A DNA stretch of 64,000 nt from Paenibacillus turpanensis (lineage in GTDB: Bacteria; Bacillota; Bacilli; Paenibacillales; YIM-B00363). Positions 43,786 to 51,355 of this stretch are shown piece after piece; position 1 is the stretch's first letter, and every line of letters begins with the position of its first letter. The position numbers were made by a program, and so were the translations under genes. The notes beneath the pieces were generated by a model. It did not search any database and was not told where the DNA came from. It saw only the letters and a program-made list of their open reading frames with translations. Location of the stretch: assembly GCF_011421635.1 (NCBI RefSeq), contig NZ_WTLI01000006.1, forward strand, positions 67,328 to 131,327. The letters are read 5' to 3'.

Positions 43786-44976
43786 TTACAACCGGCCTTT
43801 TTTCAAGACAAGCGGAACGCCGCCGATAATGTACAGATAACGCATATCGACGATTTTTTTCATCATGGCCGCTACGCCTCCGCGCATTTTTTTGCCGAAG
43901 ACAATACCGATCGCTTCACCTTTGCCAAGAGATGCGACAACACCCTTGTTGTCAAACTTGAACGACGTTAGCTGGCTTCCACGAATCGATGCGACCAAAT
44001 TTTTCGCGCAATTTTCGCCCTGCTGCATTGCAATTTGGGCCGTTGGCGGGTAAGGACGGTCGTCCGGGTTCATGACTAATGAGCAGTCACCCAAAATAAA
44101 CACATGGTCGCTGTTCGGTGCCCGCAAATATTCGTCTACCTTTACGCGGCCGCGCATCGCTTCAAAGCCTGCTTCTTCCACAAGACGATTTCCACGAATA
44201 CCGCCGGTCCATACAACCGTAGACGATTTAATTTCTTCCCCATCGGCAAGAATAACACCTTCCGGCGTACATTCCTTGATCGCTGTGGCAATTTTAAACG
44301 TAACGCCCTTCTTCGTTAGAACGTCCATCGCGTACTGCACAAGCTCCGGATCAAACCCAGGAAGTGCTGTCGGCGCCGCCTCAATATTGTAAATTTTCAC
44401 AAGGGATGGATCCACGTCAAATTCTCTGCACAGCTTCGGAATCCGATCAGCCAGCTCGCCAACGAATTCGATTCCGGTAAAGCCTGCTCCGCCTACGATA
44501 AACGTTAAATAGTCCTTACGATGCGGTTCCCGCTTAAACTTGGCAAACTGATATTCAATATGCTCGCGGATCAGACGCACGCTGTTGATGGAACGGATGT
44601 TCATCGCGTGTTCCTTCAAGCCCGGAATGCCGAACGTCTCCGGTTCACCGCCAAGACCGATAACCAAATAGTCATAAGAAAGTGTGCCATCCTCTAAAAT
44701 AACCTTTTTCTCATTCGGGCGGATTTGCACGACAGTCGATTTTACGAAGTCAATTTTAAATTCGTCGATCAGCTTCAAAATGCTTACGCGCGCGTTGTTT
44801 GGGTCGTCCGTACCTGCAGCCGGCATATGAAGGTGCGTCGTAATATAGTGGTAGTCATGCTTATTGACCAATGTAACGTCGGCTTCGTTATAGTTCAGTT
44901 CTTTTTGCAGTCGGATTGCTGTTACGATACCGCCGTATCCGGCACCCAAAATTACGATCCTAGGGATTCGACTCAT
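43786..44976 (-). CDS. ndh: Type-2 NADH dehydrogenase (YumB-like)
   Basis: A single-subunit, non-proton-pumping NADH:quinone oxidoreductase on the inner membrane face. The 396-residue protein has an N-terminal FAD motif ([17 protein letters not shown], GxGxxG), a second Rossmann motif for NADH ([17 protein letters not shown], about 160-176), the FAD block HVFILGDCS (about 295) and a quinone-site [14 protein letters not shown]. An amphipathic C-terminal stretch ([18 protein letters not shown]) should attach to the membrane. AAGGAG lies 8 bases upstream. Confidence 0.92.
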   Translation of the reverse strand: MSRIPRIVILGAGYGGIVTAIRLQKELNYNEADVTLVNKHDYHYITTHLHMPAAGTDDPNNARVSILKLIDEFKIDFVKSTVVQIRPNEKKVILEDGTLSYDYLVIGLGGEPETFGIPGLKEHAMNIRSINSVRLIREHIEYQFAKFKREPHRKDYLTFIVGGAGFTGIEFVGELADRIPKLCREFDVDPSLVKIYNIEAAPTALPGFDPELVQYAMDVLTKKGVTFKIATAIKECTPEGVILADGEEIKSSTVVWTGGIRGNRLVEEAGFEAMRGRVKVDEYLRAPNSDHVFILGDCSLVMNPDDRPYPPTAQIAMQQGENCAKNLVASIRGSQLTSFKFDNKGVVASLGKGEAIGIVFGKKMRGGVAAMMKKIVDMRYLYIIGGVPLVLKKGRL

Positions 44977-45306
44977 GGTTTCTGCTCCTTTTATATAAAT
45001 AAGCGTCCGAAAAACATTGTGAAAAATTACACAAACGAAACCAAAAATAAAATATATACCTATTTATACTTATTATGAGCTTCGTTCAGATGGAATATGA
45101 CCACCCAGTAACATTTTCGACAATATTTCTTCAATCAAAAGCAATAATATAAAAAGTATGCAGAAAGATCAAGCGTTTTTTGCCCATTGTTCACGTTTTC
45201 AGCTAGTTGAACAAGGTTTTCGAAGGTTCACTGCGAAAGAAGGTAGTGTAAATTTGTTTGCTCCGGGCATCCTATGTTCGAACCTATCGTTCGGGAGGGA
45301 TGCCCT
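44977..45306. other. 330-bp AT-rich gap between ndh and the zinc-ribbon gene
   Basis: The gap carries the ndh ribosome site (about 44985-44990), AT-rich runs around 45040-45160 that could hold divergent promoters, and the hairpin described next. I found no open frame or RNA gene I could support. Confidence 0.6.
45265..45305 (+). promoter_or_regulatory. Hairpin sequestering a ribosome site
   Basis: GGGCATCC (45265-45272) pairs with GGATGCCC (45298-45305), and inside it CGAAC (45279-45283) pairs with GTTCG (45289-45293). The GGGAGGG ribosome site (45293-45299) is in the 3' side, and the TTG start is 2 bases after the stem. Folding would block translation of the next gene. Confidence 0.55.
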
Positions 45307-45567
45307 TTGTCGTATATGTGCCCGGTTTGCAACGGGTTCCAGCAGCTTCAATACAGTTGTCCCATTTGTGAGTATCCTGCAGTCGATCAAGGCCGGCTGA
45401 ACGATATGTACGGTCCCTATTCGGCTTATCGTCCCATCGACGACATCAAGCTTACTAATGGTTACGCGGATGTAAGCGAGCATGAATGTATCCATGTGAT
45501 TTTGTGCCCGCGCTGTGACCGAACGTTTCCTCTTCCGGTACAGGAGCAGCTTCTTTCACCACGTTAA
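45307..45567 (+). CDS. Small zinc-ribbon-like protein
   Basis: 86 residues with CPVC (5-8) and CPIC (18-21), a CxxC-X9-CxxC pair, and a second His/Cys cluster near the C-terminus (HECIHVILCPRC). These suggest one or two structural zinc sites. TTG 45307 is chosen because GGGAGGG lies 7 bases upstream; ATG 45316 is an alternative with weaker spacing. The family is not recognised. It ends before the sda terminator and is convergent with sda. Confidence 0.65.
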   Translation: MSYMCPVCNGFQQLQYSCPICEYPAVDQGRLNDMYGPYSAYRPIDDIKLTNGYADVSEHECIHVILCPRCDRTFPLPVQEQLLSPR

Positions 45568-45584
45568 CCATTAACCCGACAAAG

Positions 45585-45625
45585 AAAAAGACTGTCGAAC
45601 CGGGTTGGATTCTGCAGTCTCTTGT
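45585..45625 (-). terminator. Terminator after sda
   Basis: AGACTG / CAGTCT arms enclose a loop with its own pairing (CCAACCCGGTT), followed by TTTTTCTTT on the minus strand. It may also stop transcription from the zinc-ribbon gene. Confidence 0.6.
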
Positions 45626-45656
45626 TTATAAGTAAATTTTCGGCGCTGTTATGTAT

Positions 45657-45800
45657 TTATGCGCCTATCGAGTGCTTAGACAGCTTTAAATTACGACGTC
45701 TGATCTCATCCAGCAGCATGTTAATAAAATCCTTCTCGAGCTTGAGCTCGACAGCTTTGTAGTACGTGTCAAGCAAGCTTTCGTTGCTCAAAAGTCTCAT
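45657..45800 (-). CDS. sda: Sporulation histidine-kinase inhibitor Sda
   Basis: Sda binds sporulation histidine kinases (KinA/KinB in Bacillus) and blocks phosphate flow to Spo0A while DNA is being replicated or damaged. The 47-residue product aligns without gaps to B. subtilis Sda (46 residues), keeping L21 and F25 on the kinase-binding face and the EIRRR end of helix 2. AAGGG lies 9 bases before ATG 45800; the frame extending to 45860 would run through the promoter. Two consensus DnaA boxes just upstream match the known DnaA control of sda. Confidence 0.93.
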   Translation of the reverse strand: MRLLSNESLLDTYYKAVELKLEKDFINMLLDEIRRRNLKLSKHSIGA

Positions 45801-45831
45801 GTTTATCACCCTTGATTCTTGGAATGACCTA

Positions 45832-45860
45832 ATACTACCATGTGCATAAAAATAGAACAA
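45832..45860 (-). promoter_or_regulatory. sda promoter
   Basis: On the minus strand TTGTTC (45855-45860), 17 bases, TAGTAT (45832-45837), with TG one base before the -10. The nearest DnaA box starts 8 bp upstream of the -35. Confidence 0.7.
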
Positions 45861-45868
45861 CCGTTCGG

Positions 45869-45956
45869 TTATCCACAGTGTCGTGTGGATAATCTGTGCA
45901 CAGGATGTGTGTATCCTGTCGAAACGCGCTCATTACGCCAAGGATAGTGTGGGTAA
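45869..45956. promoter_or_regulatory. DnaA-box cluster between sda and a 36-codon gene
   Basis: TTATCCACA (45869-45877) and its inverse TGTGGATAA (45884-45892) are perfect DnaA boxes facing each other, and TGTGGGTAA (45948-45956) is a one-mismatch box. By analogy with B. subtilis, DnaA binding should activate sda when replication initiates. The cluster also lies 76-163 bp before the divergent small gene at 46032. Confidence 0.85.
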
Positions 45957-46031
45957 CTTTGTACACACGGTAATTTAGGCCATTAATTGATCAATAATTG
46001 ATATGAATTTTCTGTGTAGGAGGCGATTTTT

Positions 46032-46142
46032 ATGAAAATTAAGGGCGAAAACAATAGCTTAGGCCATATTATCGGCATCCTTCTTAGCACGGGTCTAATT
46101 ATTGTACTTACGCTGATCATTGCCTTTTGGTTAACGAGATAG
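46032..46142 (+). CDS. 36-residue single-pass membrane peptide
   Basis: A perfect AGGAGG (46018-46023) lies 8 bases before the ATG. The peptide has a charged start (MKIKGENNS) and one hydrophobic helix of about 24 residues (IIGILLSTGLIIVLTLIIAF) ending WLTR. It is too short for usual gene calls. A hairpin terminator lies about 65 bp downstream. It diverges from sda and shares the DnaA-box region. No family is recognised. Confidence 0.7.
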   Translation: MKIKGENNSLGHIIGILLSTGLIIVLTLIIAFWLTR

Positions 46143-46205
46143 ATTTGGGCTTAGGAGAAAAACCACCGTTAATCGTAGCCGCGCTGCTTTTTCCAAAAGG
46201 TAAAT

Positions 46206-46252
46206 CAAAAAAAACGGCAACCCCCGCTAACTCCGGGAATTGCCGTTTTTTC
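46206..46252. terminator. Bidirectional terminator
   Basis: AAAAAACGGCAA and TTGCCGTTTTTT arms with an inner CCC...GGG pair; T-runs on both strands serve the 36-codon gene and the convergent IscA-type gene. Confidence 0.92.
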
Positions 46253-46261
46253 ATTTATTAC

Positions 46262-46615
46262 TTAGCATTCGCTAGGCTGACCGGCGTCGCTAGCCGTACG
46301 GAAGCTCGACCCGCAGCCGCATGTAGCGGACGCGTTCGGATTGTTGATGGTGAAGCCGCCCCCCATCGCCGATTCCTTGTAATCGATTTGCAGGCCGCGT
46401 AAATATTTTACCGAATCGCTGTCAACAACGACCTTCAAGCCCTGAAATTCAAGGGCTTCATCGGTATCCTTCATTTCGTCGTCAAAGCCCATGCCGTAGG
46501 AGAAGCCGCTGCAGCCCCCCGATTTTACCCCAATGCGCAGAAACAGACCCGGTGCCTCTTCTGCCTCAAGCATTTCTTTTATTTTATCCGCTGCTACTTC
46601 GGAAATATCAATCAT
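46262..46615 (-). CDS. IscA/HesB-type iron-sulfur assembly protein (YutM-like)
   Basis: An A-type Fe-S carrier of 117 residues. The three conserved Cys appear in SGGCSGF (about 35) and TCGCGSSF near the C-terminus (CxC motif). GGGAGGG lies 8 bases before the ATG. A short tail (RTASDAGQPSEC) goes beyond the usual end. It probably passes clusters to enzymes such as the radical SAM MqnE next door and SdhB. Confidence 0.92.
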   Translation of the reverse strand: MIDISEVAADKIKEMLEAEEAPGLFLRIGVKSGGCSGFSYGMGFDDEMKDTDEALEFQGLKVVVDSDSVKYLRGLQIDYKESAMGGGFTINNPNASATCGCGSSFRTASDAGQPSEC

Positions 46616-46727
46616 GTAAAACCCTCCCTTTCCCTTGCTTACTGTATAGTATACATATTGCTCTCGTGCCGCTCAAGGGGGCGTGATCCATTGTTATGAT
46701 TACAATTTTGAACAATTTGCCGGGTTA

Positions 46728-46936
46728 TTGCCCGCATGAGATGAGAGGTTTATAATATAGGAAGCTTCTAACAACCCATTTTTTATTTTACAGACATGAT
46801 GCGCATGCGTAACAGCGGTCATGTTTATTTTATGGTTATCGTTATAATTTGTATCGCATGACGCTTGTGTAAATATTGGACTTGTTAAAGTGCATCAACA
46901 TCATGTACCCCACGCAAAGAATAGGAGGCTGAATCA
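46728..46936 (+). promoter_or_regulatory. mqnE promoter and long leader
   Basis: TTGCCC (46728-46733), 17 bases, TATAAT (46751-46756) is a good promoter, predicting a leader of about 170 bases before mqnE. The leader contains the inverted repeat ACATGA (46794-46799) / TCATGT (46819-46824) around a CGCATGCG palindrome (46802-46809). AGGAGG lies 8 bases before the start. No known riboswitch was recognised. The rest of the 321-bp gap back to 46616 holds the ribosome site of the IscA-type gene and a possible TATACT. Confidence 0.5.
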
Positions 46937-48037
46937 ATGAGCACCCAAATACTTACTACCGACAAACGTATGCTGGATATTGCCGAAAAAGTGGACAACG
47001 GTGTCCGTTTATCGATAGACGATGCTCTGTATATGTATCATTCCGGCGATCTGCTTTCCATCGGGCAGCTGGCCAATGCCGTTAACCGTAAGAAGAACGG
47101 CGACAAGGTATATTTTATCGAAAACATGACGCTTTATTTCACGAATGTGTGCGAAGCGCATTGCGCGTTTTGCGGCTACCGCAGAGATCCAGGACAGGAA
47201 GGCGCGTTTACTCTCAGCCCGCAGGAAATGATCGATTATGTCGATAAGCATATTCATCCGGGTGTGCGCGAGTTCCATATTACCGGAGGTCATAACCAGA
47301 CCGTTCCTTTTGAATACTATGTAGAGTCGATCCGCGCTCTTAAAAAGCATTACCCCGACGTTACGATTAAAGCTTACACCGGTGCGGAAATCGAGTTTTT
47401 CTCGCGGATCAGCGGTCTGTCCTTTGAGGGCGTGCTTTCCCAGCTGAAGGAAGCCGGACTCGGAACATTAACCGGCGGCGGTGCAGAAATTTTATCGGAA
47501 CGCTACCGTAAAAAAATGGCCGTCGACAAAGCAACGACTGACCAGTGGTTAGAGGTTCACCGTACCGCGCATAAGCTCGGCTTTAAAACGCATGCGACGA
47601 TGCTGTACGGCTCCATCGAAACGATTGAAGAGCGGATGCAGCATATGGCTTATTTGCGAGAGCTGCAGGACGAAACAAACGGCTTTATGGTGTTTATTCC
47701 GCTGGCTGTTCAGCCGCTAAACCGCAATGCGGGGATTCGCCGCAGGACTTCCGCTTTTGAGGACATGAAGATGATTGCGATCAGCCGCTTGATGCTGGAC
47801 AACTTCCCGCATATTAAAGCATATTTTATTAACATCGGCACCCAGCTGACGCAAATGGCTCTTACTTTCGGCGCATCCGATGTACACGGTACTCTCGTGA
47901 AGGAGCGGATCAGCCATTCCGCAGGCGCACTCAGCGAAGAAGGATTAACGCGCGAAGAGCTTATCTGGCTTGTAAAAGGCGCAGGGAAAATCCCTGTGGA
48001 GCGCGACACTTTTTATAACGAAATAAAGGTATATTAA
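46937..48037 (+). CDS. mqnE: Aminofutalosine synthase MqnE (radical SAM)
   Basis: MqnE joins 3-[(1-carboxyvinyl)oxy]benzoate to SAM-derived adenosyl radical, making aminofutalosine in the alternative menaquinone pathway. The 366-residue protein carries the radical SAM cluster motif C72-X3-C76-X2-C79 (FTNVCEAHCAFCGYRRD). Family blocks are FHITGGHN, KAYTGAEIEF, GGGAEIL, EVHRTAHKLGF, ATMLYGSIET and the MqnE-specific C-terminal HIKAYFINIGTQLTQMAL and PVERDTFYNE. MqnC is the closest alternative, but these later blocks favour MqnE. Confidence 0.9.
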   Translation: MSTQILTTDKRMLDIAEKVDNGVRLSIDDALYMYHSGDLLSIGQLANAVNRKKNGDKVYFIENMTLYFTNVCEAHCAFCGYRRDPGQEGAFTLSPQEMIDYVDKHIHPGVREFHITGGHNQTVPFEYYVESIRALKKHYPDVTIKAYTGAEIEFFSRISGLSFEGVLSQLKEAGLGTLTGGGAEILSERYRKKMAVDKATTDQWLEVHRTAHKLGFKTHATMLYGSIETIEERMQHMAYLRELQDETNGFMVFIPLAVQPLNRNAGIRRRTSAFEDMKMIAISRLMLDNFPHIKAYFINIGTQLTQMALTFGASDVHGTLVKERISHSAGALSEEGLTREELIWLVKGAGKIPVERDTFYNEIKVY

Positions 48038-48133
48038 GCATATACTCTGAGAGCAGTCGGTCTCGCCGGCATCTCATACTTACACTGCCGTAAAATACGG
48101 CAGAAACGAACCGCGGAAAGGACTTGCATCTGC

Positions 48134-49195
48134 ATGAACAACCTTGTCATTCTTGGAGGCGGCTATGGCGGCCTCACCGTTGCCCACGAATTGCTCGAAG
48201 GCGACTTACCCGCCGATGTGGAACTGATCTTAGTGGATCGGATGCCATTTCAAGGCTTAAAGACCGAATATTACGCGCTGGCGGCAGGAACGGTTTCCGA
48301 CCACGATATCCGTGCACAATTTTCGGAGGATTCCCGGCTAAAAAAGCGCTATGGAGAGGTTACATCCGTAGATTTAGAAAATAAGCTTGTTCACCTGGAA
48401 GGACAAGATCCGCTTCCTTACCGCTGGCTTGTGATCGCGCTTGGATGTACGGACCGCTATCATGGAATTCAAGGTGCGCAGCAATTCTCTAACAGCATTC
48501 AAACCTTCTCGTCAACCCGCCAAACGTACGCAGCCGTCGGCGATGTGAAGCCGTATGGCCAGGTTACGATCGTAGGAGGCGGGTTAAGCGGCGTAGAAAT
48601 GGCGTCTGAGCTGCGCGAAAGCCGTCCGGACCTGAACATCCGGATTTTGGACCGCGGCGCCAGTATCTTGTCTGCATTCCCGGAAAAACTGCAGCAGTAT
48701 GTGCGCTCGTGGTTTTATGAGCATAATGTCGAGATGCAGGGGAATGTTTCTCTGACTCGATTGGAAGAAGGCGTTTTATACAATCGTGACGAGCTAATCT
48801 ACACGGATGTCACGGTTTGGACAGCGGGAATTCAACCGGTTGAGGTCGTCCAAAACATCGATCTTCCGAAAGATAACTCCGGCCGATTGATCATTAATCA
48901 GGACCATCAGCTTCCTTCCCATCCGGGCGTGTTTATCGTCGGCGACTGTGCGAGCATCCCTTTTTCGCCGAGTGCACAGGCAGCGGAAGCCCAGGGGCTC
49001 CAGGTTGCAGAATTAATCAAGTCGGAATGGTTTGGCCATGCCCCTCGTTTAACGAAGATTAAATTAAAGGGAGTGCTTGGTTCTCTCGGCAAAAAAGCGG
49101 GCTTCGGCCTCATGGGCAAAACCTCGATCGTCGGCCGCGTGCCGCGGGTACTGAAGTCGGGCGTGCTCTGGATGTCCAAAAATCATTTCGGGTAA
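48134..49195 (+). CDS. yutJ: NDH-2-like FAD/NAD oxidoreductase (YutJ-like)
   Basis: A 353-residue relative of type-2 NADH dehydrogenase. FAD motif LVILGGGYGGLTVAHEL (about 4-20), NAD motif VTIVGGGLSGVEMASEL (about 152-168), VFIVGDCAS (about 265) and AQAAEAQGLQVAE. It is shorter than the ndh at 43786 and its C-terminus (WMSKNHFG) is less membrane-like. An AAAGGA lies about 13 bases upstream of the ATG, rather far. It lies about 96 bp after mqnE and could reduce menaquinone, but the acceptor is unproven. Confidence 0.85.
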   Translation: MNNLVILGGGYGGLTVAHELLEGDLPADVELILVDRMPFQGLKTEYYALAAGTVSDHDIRAQFSEDSRLKKRYGEVTSVDLENKLVHLEGQDPLPYRWLVIALGCTDRYHGIQGAQQFSNSIQTFSSTRQTYAAVGDVKPYGQVTIVGGGLSGVEMASELRESRPDLNIRILDRGASILSAFPEKLQQYVRSWFYEHNVEMQGNVSLTRLEEGVLYNRDELIYTDVTVWTAGIQPVEVVQNIDLPKDNSGRLIINQDHQLPSHPGVFIVGDCASIPFSPSAQAAEAQGLQVAELIKSEWFGHAPRLTKIKLKGVLGSLGKKAGFGLMGKTSIVGRVPRVLKSGVLWMSKNHFG

Positions 49196-49213
49196 TCTAA
49201 CAAAGGCCGCCGG

Positions 49214-49456
49214 TTATTCGAACTGCTTCAGCCAGTCACGAATGACCTCCTCAATTTTTTCATGGAGCTTGTCGGCGGTTTCGGCTTCGATGATTTCGCC
49301 GTTTACGAGCGCGTAGGGGGCCAGGTAGCAGTGTCCGCAATTGCCAAGACAGCCATATTCAATGACATCGTAATCCGGATTTTGTTCTAATGCCTTCATC
49401 ACTTGATCCGTTCCATGGTGCATATTGCTGGCACAAAATTCGATAATCGGTCTCAT
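49214..49456 (-). CDS. yuzB: YuzB-family (DUF1450) small protein
   Basis: 80 residues. It starts RPIIEFCASNM and contains DVIEYGCLGNCGHCYLAPYALVNGE, the YuzB signature with a Cys-rich stretch (C-X3-C-X2-C) and one earlier Cys, possibly binding metal or an Fe-S cluster. AAGGGG lies about 9 bases before ATG 49456. It is divergent from yutI across 66 bp, as the two lie close together in Bacillus. Function unknown. Confidence 0.85.
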   Translation of the reverse strand: MRPIIEFCASNMHHGTDQVMKALEQNPDYDVIEYGCLGNCGHCYLAPYALVNGEIIEAETADKLHEKIEEVIRDWLKQFE

Positions 49457-49522
49457 TACAGTTTCCCCTTTTAAGTTTTGATTTGTTATTTTATAATATA
49501 TGAAAGAAAGGAGCTGTATCAA

Positions 49523-49768
49523 ATGAGCGAAACTCAAGGCACAACGATTTATGATGAGGTTCAAGAGGTATTAGAAAAGCTACGCCCGTTCCTTCAACGC
49601 GACGGCGGCGACGTTGAACTCGTAGACATCGAGGACGGCATCGTTAAGCTTAAGCTGATGGGTGCATGCGGCAGCTGCCCGAGCTCTACGATCACGCTTA
49701 AAGCGGGTATCGAGCGCGCACTTCTTGAAGAAGTCGAAGGTGTAACCGAAGTTATGCAAGTATTTTAA
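49523..49768 (+). CDS. yutI: NifU C-terminal-domain Fe-S scaffold (YutI-like)
   Basis: An 81-residue Nfu-type protein that delivers Fe-S clusters. It contains the [17 protein letters not shown] block and the cluster-binding CGSC ([10 protein letters not shown]). AAAGGAG lies 9 bases before ATG 49523. It ends at a strong terminator. Confidence 0.95.
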   Translation: MSETQGTTIYDEVQEVLEKLRPFLQRDGGDVELVDIEDGIVKLKLMGACGSCPSSTITLKAGIERALLEEVEGVTEVMQVF

Positions 49769-49787
49769 TGAACGGATGGAGTTCATT

Positions 49788-49822
49788 ATAAAAGGCTTGG
49801 CGCTGAGCGCCAAGCCTTTCTT
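49788..49822. terminator. Bidirectional terminator
   Basis: AAGGCTTGGCGCT / AGCGCCAAGCCTT perfect stem between yutI and the convergent SDR gene, with short T/A runs on both sides. Confidence 0.9.
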
Positions 49823-50606
49823 ATGTAGTGGGCACGATCGTGCGAATCGGGTCGAGCCCGCCGGTAATATCGATCGTATTGCCTGTAATGAAGTCGGATT
49901 CATCTTGACATAAGAAGCGGATCACCCGTGCAACATCCTCTCCGCTACCAGGTCGGCCTCTCGGCGTCTCCTGATCGGAATGCTGCCTCGCCTCAGCAAT
50001 GCCAAGCTCCTTAAACATGCCCCGAATATCCCCGGGACAAACCATGTTTACAGTAATTCCGTAAGGTGCCTCTTCGAGGGCCAACGATTTGGTAAAGGAG
50101 GCCAAGCCTACCTTAGCGGCGGCATAAACAGCACGATGCTGCCACCCCCTCGTTTCCCCCGCATGACCGAATCCGAAGTGAATAATCCGGCCCCAGCGCT
50201 TTTGACGCATAGCAGGGATAACAAGCCTGTCGAGCTCCATCACCCCGATTAAATTGCCGTACAGTAAATAATCGATATCTGCTGTCTCATATTCGATAAA
50301 GCATTTGCGATCGCGGATAAACGGCCCGGCATTGTTAACCACAATATCGATTTCGCCGAGCTCCTTGCGGATTTCCGTTACCATCCTGAAAATCGCTTCC
50401 CGGTCCGACATATCCGCCTTAACAGCGAAGGCTCGTACATGGCGCTTCTGCAGCTCAGAAACAAGGCTCTGCGCTTCCTGTTCGCTGCGGACGTAACTAA
50501 TGGCCACATCGCAGCCCATGTCCGCCAGAGCCAATGCCGTCGCTTTGCCAAGCCCCTTGGCTCCTCCGGTAACTAATGCTATTTTCCGTTCCCGTATCGG
50601 TTCCAT
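49821..50606 (-). CDS. SDR-family oxidoreductase lacking the usual Ser
   Basis: A 261-residue short-chain dehydrogenase/reductase. TGGAKGLG (13-20) and NNAG (91-94) are present, and the catalytic Y161-X3-K165 is kept (VYAAAK). The Ser normally 13 residues before the Tyr is H148, within IIHFGFGHAG. ATG 50606 shares a base with the upstream stop (TAATG) and has GGAGG 5 bases upstream, so it is translationally coupled to the HEPN gene. Substrate unknown; a FabL-type or sepiapterin-type activity cannot be assigned. Confidence 0.85.
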   Translation of the reverse strand: MEPIRERKIALVTGGAKGLGKATALALADMGCDVAISYVRSEQEAQSLVSELQKRHVRAFAVKADMSDREAIFRMVTEIRKELGEIDIVVNNAGPFIRDRKCFIEYETADIDYLLYGNLIGVMELDRLVIPAMRQKRWGRIIHFGFGHAGETRGWQHRAVYAAAKVGLASFTKSLALEEAPYGITVNMVCPGDIRGMFKELGIAEARQHSDQETPRGRPGSGEDVARVIRFLCQDESDFITGNTIDITGGLDPIRTIVPTT

Positions 50607-51346
50607 TACGACCTCCGGTTTCGCCTTTGATCCATTACGGATTTTCTTGCGCAATAACTGAATACTGTCGTTAATGAACTGGTAGCCATCTCAAGCGCCT
50701 GCAGAATGTCAAAGTAATTCCGCTCCAGATCCTCCACGCGGCGCAGCGGGTCAAATTTGCCCCGCCCTGAAATCGAGTCGTTAAGCAGCTCGTAATTAAT
50801 CGAGTGAATTTCAAAATTGCGCTGCTCCCGCAGCCGCTTCAACGCGATCTCATACTTTTCCTTCAGGCGGTCGAGTTCCGCGGAAAGCTCGGGCTCGTAT
50901 TTCTTCTCCCGCATTTCACGAAGCACGGTAAAATACGAAAACCGCGGCTTCACACGTTCCGTATGCACGCCTAAATACTCATTCATAAAATATCCAAGCT
51001 TATCGAGCAGCGAGAATACGCGGATAAACGCATTCTTGTAAAAATATAAGTAGGTCCGGTAATTGACCCGCTCTTCTTCATTCATATGCTCTACTGCCGA
51101 CAATTTAATCCGGTGCCGATACTTTTCGCTTGCATAGATGCTTTGTTCCAGCTCCTCCAAGGCGTCGATCAAACCCATAGCCCAGCGTTCCTGCTCGATC
51201 AGCTTTGGATCGCCGTTATTTTTTCCTGGAGAAGAAGCCGGATTTCCAATTTTCCTGCAAAACTGTACGATGGCCTGCTTCGCTTCCAGCAGCGAGCCTT
51301 CGTCTTTACGTTTCGGTTCATTGAACAGCTCTCGCAGCAACAGCAT
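50606..51346 (-). CDS. HEPN-domain protein (Cthe_2314-like)
   Basis: A 246-residue helical protein with the HEPN signature R-N-x-x-x-H at 176-181 (RNFEIH) in a long helix, the motif found in many HEPN ribonucleases. The layout resembles the Cthe_2314 HEPN family of Firmicutes, whose function is not known. ATG 51346 has GAGG 4 bases upstream. It begins 9 bp after the UbiD-type gene and overlaps the SDR start by one base. No MNT nucleotidyltransferase antitoxin is adjacent, so it is not a standard HEPN/MNT pair. Confidence 0.6.
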   Translation of the reverse strand: MLLLRELFNEPKRKDEGSLLEAKQAIVQFCRKIGNPASSPGKNNGDPKLIEQERWAMGLIDALEELEQSIYASEKYRHRIKLSAVEHMNEEERVNYRTYLYFYKNAFIRVFSLLDKLGYFMNEYLGVHTERVKPRFSYFTVLREMREKKYEPELSAELDRLKEKYEIALKRLREQRNFEIHSINYELLNDSISGRGKFDPLRRVEDLERNYFDILQALEMATSSLTTVFSYCARKSVMDQRRNRRS

Positions 51347-51355
51347 CACACCTCA

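Noticed and set aside
45279-45293. LexA (SOS) box CGAAC...GTTCG before the zinc-ribbon gene
   Set aside because: The half-sites are 5 bases apart instead of the 4 required, and they are better explained as the inner stem of the hairpin.
45917-45923. Spo0A box (TGTCGAA) in the sda control region
   Set aside because: The same 7-mer also occurs inside the sda terminator loop (45593-45599), so a chance match is likely; the DnaA boxes are much stronger.
48085-48108. Terminator between mqnE and yutJ
   Set aside because: CTGCCGTA/TACGGCAG forms a small hairpin, but no T-run follows; it may be an RNA-processing or ribosome-site feature only.
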